This document shows, one piece after another, positions 60,161 to 64,000 of a stretch of DNA of 64,000 nt. Both the position numbers and the translations under genes were made by a program. Position 1 is the stretch's first letter, and each line of letters starts with the position of its first letter. Below the pieces are notes generated by a model. That model was not told where the DNA came from. It made no database searches and saw only the letters and a list, made by a program, of their open reading frames with translations. The DNA comes from Lantana camara. Taxonomy: Eukaryota > Streptophyta > Magnoliopsida > Lamiales > Verbenaceae. The DNA lies in assembly GCA_037501455.1 (NCBI GenBank), contig CM074864.1, forward strand, positions 33,506,001 through 33,570,000. Reading direction: 5' to 3'.

Positions 60161-62830
60161 TGTAGCACCCTAAACCCCAAGGCGCCACATCCCCCGCACT
60201 ATAGCCTCGATCCACGTATGAAATAGACAGTTCATACATAAACCAAGACCACAGCGAACGGGTGACAATAGAAATGACGCTCTAGGCGGGACACTCTCCC
60301 CAACATAATCAAACAAACATGAATAGAAAAGCGGAAGCAGTAAAGTCATTCGTATATATATAGGTACCATATTTATGACATAGATACATATAGGTACCGA
60401 TTCACTATCACTACATAATCATATCTGAATAAGATACATCATTAAGTATCCAAAATGTGATAAGAACGATTATAGCATGAAATGTCTCAAAATGCTATAC
60501 AACCAGGGTATGAACTAGACCCGTGGAAATGCAAGACTCGAACAACTCCCGCCTAGCACGACCACGCTCAAAAGGTACCTGAAAAGTGAAGCATCAGTCT
60601 ACCGAAGACTGAGTGAGGGGCAATAGAATATATATCACACATCACATGCAAGTTGTAGCCTCGGGTGAAGACTTTAGTATAAAATAGAATAGATATATAA
60701 TTCAATAAGTTTAATCTTTGCCCGAGATTACAACCAACCATTTTAACACGTTTATTTAATCATGCTTGTCAATATCATGAACATGTGGCCCCGGCGAGCA
60801 AGGGCAATCTCCAACCGAACTCCCAATCGTGAACAATACGTGAACATGCTTGCTTGCTTGATAAATACGTGATCATGCAATTCATTTAGTGCTCATATAG
60901 ACAGTTTCATGCTTGAAATCATGCAATAACCCGAGGATAACCCGACATTCCGGATTAATCCCCAGTCTCCTTCTTCCTCCGGGTGATAGCGAGTTTGCAA
61001 GGCTCGACTATCCACGACATGGTGTGTGTAGAGGACATGACCCTCTAGACACGGAACTCCTTCCACCACTAATCTCCTAGTGGCTTCGGGGGTGATCCCA
61101 ACAATGTGAGGATAATTCAGGAGTTACCCGTCAGCCCTTGCTTTCCCGGTTGGCTCAAGAATTACCCTCGGGCCCACGTGCAATCATGTACTCGCCAAAC
61201 ATGCTTGAAAATCATGACAATCGATACATTCTTGCTTGAAACATTTATTACTTTGAAAACGTTTATAAGTATACTAGGTTTTGGCCGAAAATTAGCACAT
61301 AAGGGTTATAGGGTTCATTTTACCACAACAAAACCTCACCTTCTTGCAAAATAAAATAAAGAAGCGTTCTAAGGAGCTTGCTCCCCGTCCACGCCCTCGT
61401 GACCTGTGTAAATACGATGTACAACCATGAGACATGAACTAAAATGGCCAAAATATGACGAACGGCGAAAACGTGTCGAGACGACCATGAAAATGCAATG
61501 TGGTATTATAACTTTTCGTTTCACATCATATTAACACGTATTATAGCAATTCGGGGTCAAAGAAGTCGTTGGATCGAGGGGTCAAAATCGTAATTTTATG
61601 CAGTGAATTTTGTTCTGTCAGCCCCTTGGGAGCGGCCGTTCCAGGCTTCCTTTGAAAACTGGGAACGGTCGTTCCCGTTGCCCAGAAAACGCGGCAACGT
61701 TTTTAAAAATTAAAACGCGCCTACGATGGGAACGGCCCTTCCGGTTCCAAGGCTAAAGTGGGAACGGCCGTTCCCATAGTCGGCCGCGCACATTTTGAAA
61801 AGGGATGGGAACGCCCGTTCCCACCAAGCCTTGAGGCTGGGAACGGTCGTTCCCTGCTTCTGCAACTGAAAAACAGAGCAGAAACAGAGTATGCTCTCGG
61901 GAAGAAAGCAACAAAGCTACCAAATCCCATTTTTGATCCCCAAATGCTATAATTTCTGGTAATATGATGCATACAACTTCAATAAATGATAATATATCAC
62001 TTAGACACACAAACCATGAAATATCCTCAAGAATTTCAAGTTTCCAGTTTATGATCAACTTGATCATTCAAGCCAAAAATCCAAGAATTTCATGAACAAA
62101 CCATGCTATAATTCAATAAATGATCACATATTCATGCTTCCATGTCCAACCAATCCATCTAGCATATAAATCTTAAACCCTAGCTTATGAAAATATGACC
62201 AAGAATCACCAACTCATGCAACCCACCTTAAGGATGGAAAGAAATGAAGAAAGTGGATGATGATGATGATGATCTCCTAATTCCTTGAACACTTCTTGAA
62301 ATCTTGATGATTGAAATGGAAAATCACTCCTTCCTTTTTCTCTTCTTTGAACCGAGAGAGAGATGAATGTATTTGGCAAATTTTGGTTGAAAATGATCAA
62401 GGAAGAAGCTTGAGATGATATTACGTGATACATCTCCTTGGTTTGAGTGAAATATGTCAATTTGCCAATTAATCCTTGAAGTTCCTAAGTTATACAATTA
62501 AGTATGCCATAATTTAAAATATGCTCAATTTGGTCCTTAGAAATCATGCAATTAAGTCCCTAATATTTTAGAAAGTATTTAACTAGGGACAATTTAGTAA
62601 TTCTATCACTCTCGGTAATTGATTTCATGCAAGAAAGATTTTTCGTGCCATGAAATAGTATTTTGAATGATATAAAATCATATAATTGTTATAAATTATG
62701 TTTCATGAATTTTACAAAAATATGAATGCCACGTATGAATATTATGAAATTAAAAGAAATAAAATAAAACCTACGCTCAAAACGCACACGTGGCGTGCTT
62801 ACCTGTTCATCCGGAAACCGGGGCGTTACA
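60161..62830 (-). repeat. 3' LTR of a Del/Tekay Gypsy element, 2670 bases
   Basis: TGTAGCACCCTAAACC to GGGGCGTTACA in plus coordinates, followed by an inverted polypurine tract, so it is the 3' LTR of a minus-strand element running out of the window. It contains the hairpin at 60594-60612, acceptor-like CAG (60579) and donor-like AAG/GTGAGG (61339), and a palindrome array. Confidence 0.93.
61628..61854 (-). repeat. Palindrome array, GGGAACG arms
   Basis: Six units: GGGAACGGTCGTTCCC (61661-61676, 61839-61854), GGGAACGGCCGTTCCC (61760-61775), GGGAACGCCCGTTCCC (61807-61822), and two one-mismatch copies (61628-61642, 61728-61742). Same arm type as 7856-8044. Confidence 0.92.
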
Positions 62831-62846
62831 ACTCTCCCCCCCTTAG
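62831..62846 (-). other. Polypurine tract of the Del/Tekay element
   Basis: On the minus strand CTAAGGGGGGGAGAGT immediately precedes the LTR start TGTAACGCCCC. Confidence 0.85.
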
Positions 62847-62868
62847 AAGAATCTGGTCCCCAGATTCT

Positions 62869-64000
62869 CTAGTCTTGCTCGAACAACTCCGGGTGGAACC
62901 GTTTCATTTTATCCTCTGTTTCCCAAGTAGCTTCCTCGGTTTTATCGCTTCTCCACAAAACCTTAACCATGGGAATTCTCCGGTTTCTCAACTCTTGAAA
63001 TTTCCGATCCATGATCTTAACCGGCCTCTGAACAAATGTCAAATTCGGTTCCAGTTCAACTTCTTCCACGGGGAGAATCGTAGTCTCGTCGGGGTAATAT
63101 TTCCTTAATTGTGAAACGTGGAACACGTTGTGAATCCCCGTAAGACTCGGTGGTAGGTCCAGTCGATAGGCTACCTCGCCTATTCTTTCCAGAATCTCGA
63201 ACGGACCTAAGTAGCGAGGATTAAGCTTTCCTCCTTTCTCGATCCGAGTGAAACCTTTCCTTGGTGACACCTTCAAGAATACCCGGTCACCCACTTCAAA
63301 TTCTAAATCTCTTCGGCGCTTATCGGCATAGCTCTTTTGCCTATCTTGCGCGGCTTTCATCCGTTGTTGAATCATTTGAACCTTTTCAATCATAGTCTGA
63401 ACGACTTTGGAAGGCCTTTCGAATCTTTCACCTCTCTTTACCCCTTCTTGTTTCGACCATTTCCATTCTTCCAAGTCGAAGAACAACGGAGATCGGCACT
63501 TTCTTCCATAAAGTAACTCGTAAGGAGCCATTCCGATCGAAGCCTGAAAGCTGTTGTTATAAGCAAACTCGATCAAGGGAAGCTGTTCTGCCCACGAGTT
63601 CTGAAAATCCATCGCGCAAGCCCGAAGAAGATCTTCCAAATACCTGATTAACCTTTCAGTTTGGCCATCTGTTTGCGGATGAAATGCTGTACTGAACTTA
63701 AGTTTCGTTCCCAAAACAGCCTGTAATTCCTGCCACAACTTAGAAGTAAACCTCGGGTCTCGATCCGAAACTATGCTCACCGGAATACCATGAAGTCGAA
63801 TAATCTCTCTGTTATAGATTTCAGCCAACTTCGGGATCTTATAGGACATCCGGACCGGTAGAAAGTGAGCAGACTTTGTGAATCTATCCACGATCACCCA
63901 AATTCCATCAAACCCACCTTTAACCTTCGGTAATCCGGAAACGAAGTCCATCGTTACTTGTTCCCACTTCCACTCGGGAATAGGTAACGGTTGTAGAAGT
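62869..64000 (-). CDS. Ty3/Gypsy Del/Tekay integrase with chromodomain-like tail, partial
   Basis: C-terminal part of a pol polyprotein. The frame is open to the window edge (…PLPIPEWKWEQVT before MDFVSG) and ends with a stop at 62869. Numbering from that internal Met (63951): catalytic D2, D63 (in SDRD) and E99 (in QTER), with exactly 35 residues between the last two; DRFTKSAHF block at 22-30; GPF motif at 249-251 followed by HNVFHVSQLRKY; chromodomain-like segment about 309-357 (KVLWR..EEATWE). Integrase inserts the cDNA into chromatin and the chromodomain guides targeting in chromoviruses. No stop or frameshift is visible, so the element may be competent. It ends 38 bases before the 3' LTR. 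Confidence 0.93.
   Translation of the reverse strand, partial: LLQPLPIPEWKWEQVTMDFVSGLPKVKGGFDGIWVIVDRFTKSAHFLPVRMSYKIPKLAEIYNREIIRLHGIPVSIVSDRDPRFTSKLWQELQAVLGTKLKFSTAFHPQTDGQTERLIRYLEDLLRACAMDFQNSWAEQLPLIEFAYNNSFQASIGMAPYELLYGRKCRSPLFFDLEEWKWSKQEGVKRGERFERPSKVVQTMIEKVQMIQQRMKAAQDRQKSYADKRRRDLEFEVGDRVFLKVSPRKGFTRIEKGGKLNPRYLGPFEILERIGEVAYRLDLPPSLTGIHNVFHVSQLRKYYPDETTILPVEEVELEPNLTFVQRPVKIMDRKFQELRNRRIPMVKVLWRSDKTEEATWETEDKMKRFHPELFEQD

Overview
The window is nuclear DNA from a flowering plant, most likely a eudicot with a repeat-rich genome. The basis is one spliced host gene with GT-AG introns and a clear plant protein family, set in about 56 kb of nested LTR retrotransposons (Ty3/Gypsy Del/Tekay type, Ty1/Copia type, LARD-like and TRIM), plus a PIF/Harbinger-like DNA element. 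No RNA gene was found. Species cannot be named from the sequence.

Layout. 1-7731: 3' part of a young LARD-like element (LARD1) whose two LTRs flank a 2.57 kb non-coding interior. 7732-12277: remains of a Del-type LTR, itself split by a 2.7 kb solo LTR. 12278-13306: a degenerate Gypsy piece and plain AT-rich DNA. 13307-14492: a non-autonomous PIF/Harbinger-like element with TTA target duplications. 14979-22147 (minus strand): the only host gene, an 8-exon C3HC zinc-finger gene of the plant ILP1 / animal NIPA (ZC3HC1) family. I reconstructed all splice junctions in frame to 942 codons. 22517-23110: a complete TRIM element just upstream of that gene. 23647-33119: overlapping LTR fragments and solo LTRs.

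33120-64000 is a deep nest. A Del-type LTR (33120) was hit by LARD2 (33283-58425, TSD ATAAT). LARD2 was hit by a 13.7 kb defective Copia element (39216-52909, TSD CATAA) and by a solo LTR (53908-56500, TSD ATCAT). The Copia 5' LTR was in turn hit by a solo LTR of another family (39584-43296, TSD TGCAA). The right part of the outer LTR was hit by a Del/Tekay element (60161 to beyond the window) that still has an open integrase-chromodomain reading frame.

How the parts relate. The Del/Tekay element encodes an integrase with DD35E and GPF motifs and a chromodomain-like tail. The LARD-like elements have no recognised protein genes, but they keep an initiator-Met primer site, polypurine tract, long LTRs and fresh target duplications, so they are probably moved in trans by Del-type proteins (inference). 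The most unusual content is non-coding. Del-type LTR copies carry arrays of short palindromes whose core is usually ACGnnCGT and whose arms change completely between copies. The LARD interiors carry an array of hairpins with compensatory arm changes. All long LTR groups except the Copia one share a donor-hairpin-acceptor arrangement that looks like an LTR intron. Two other LTR families carry a G-box cluster and a W-box cluster.
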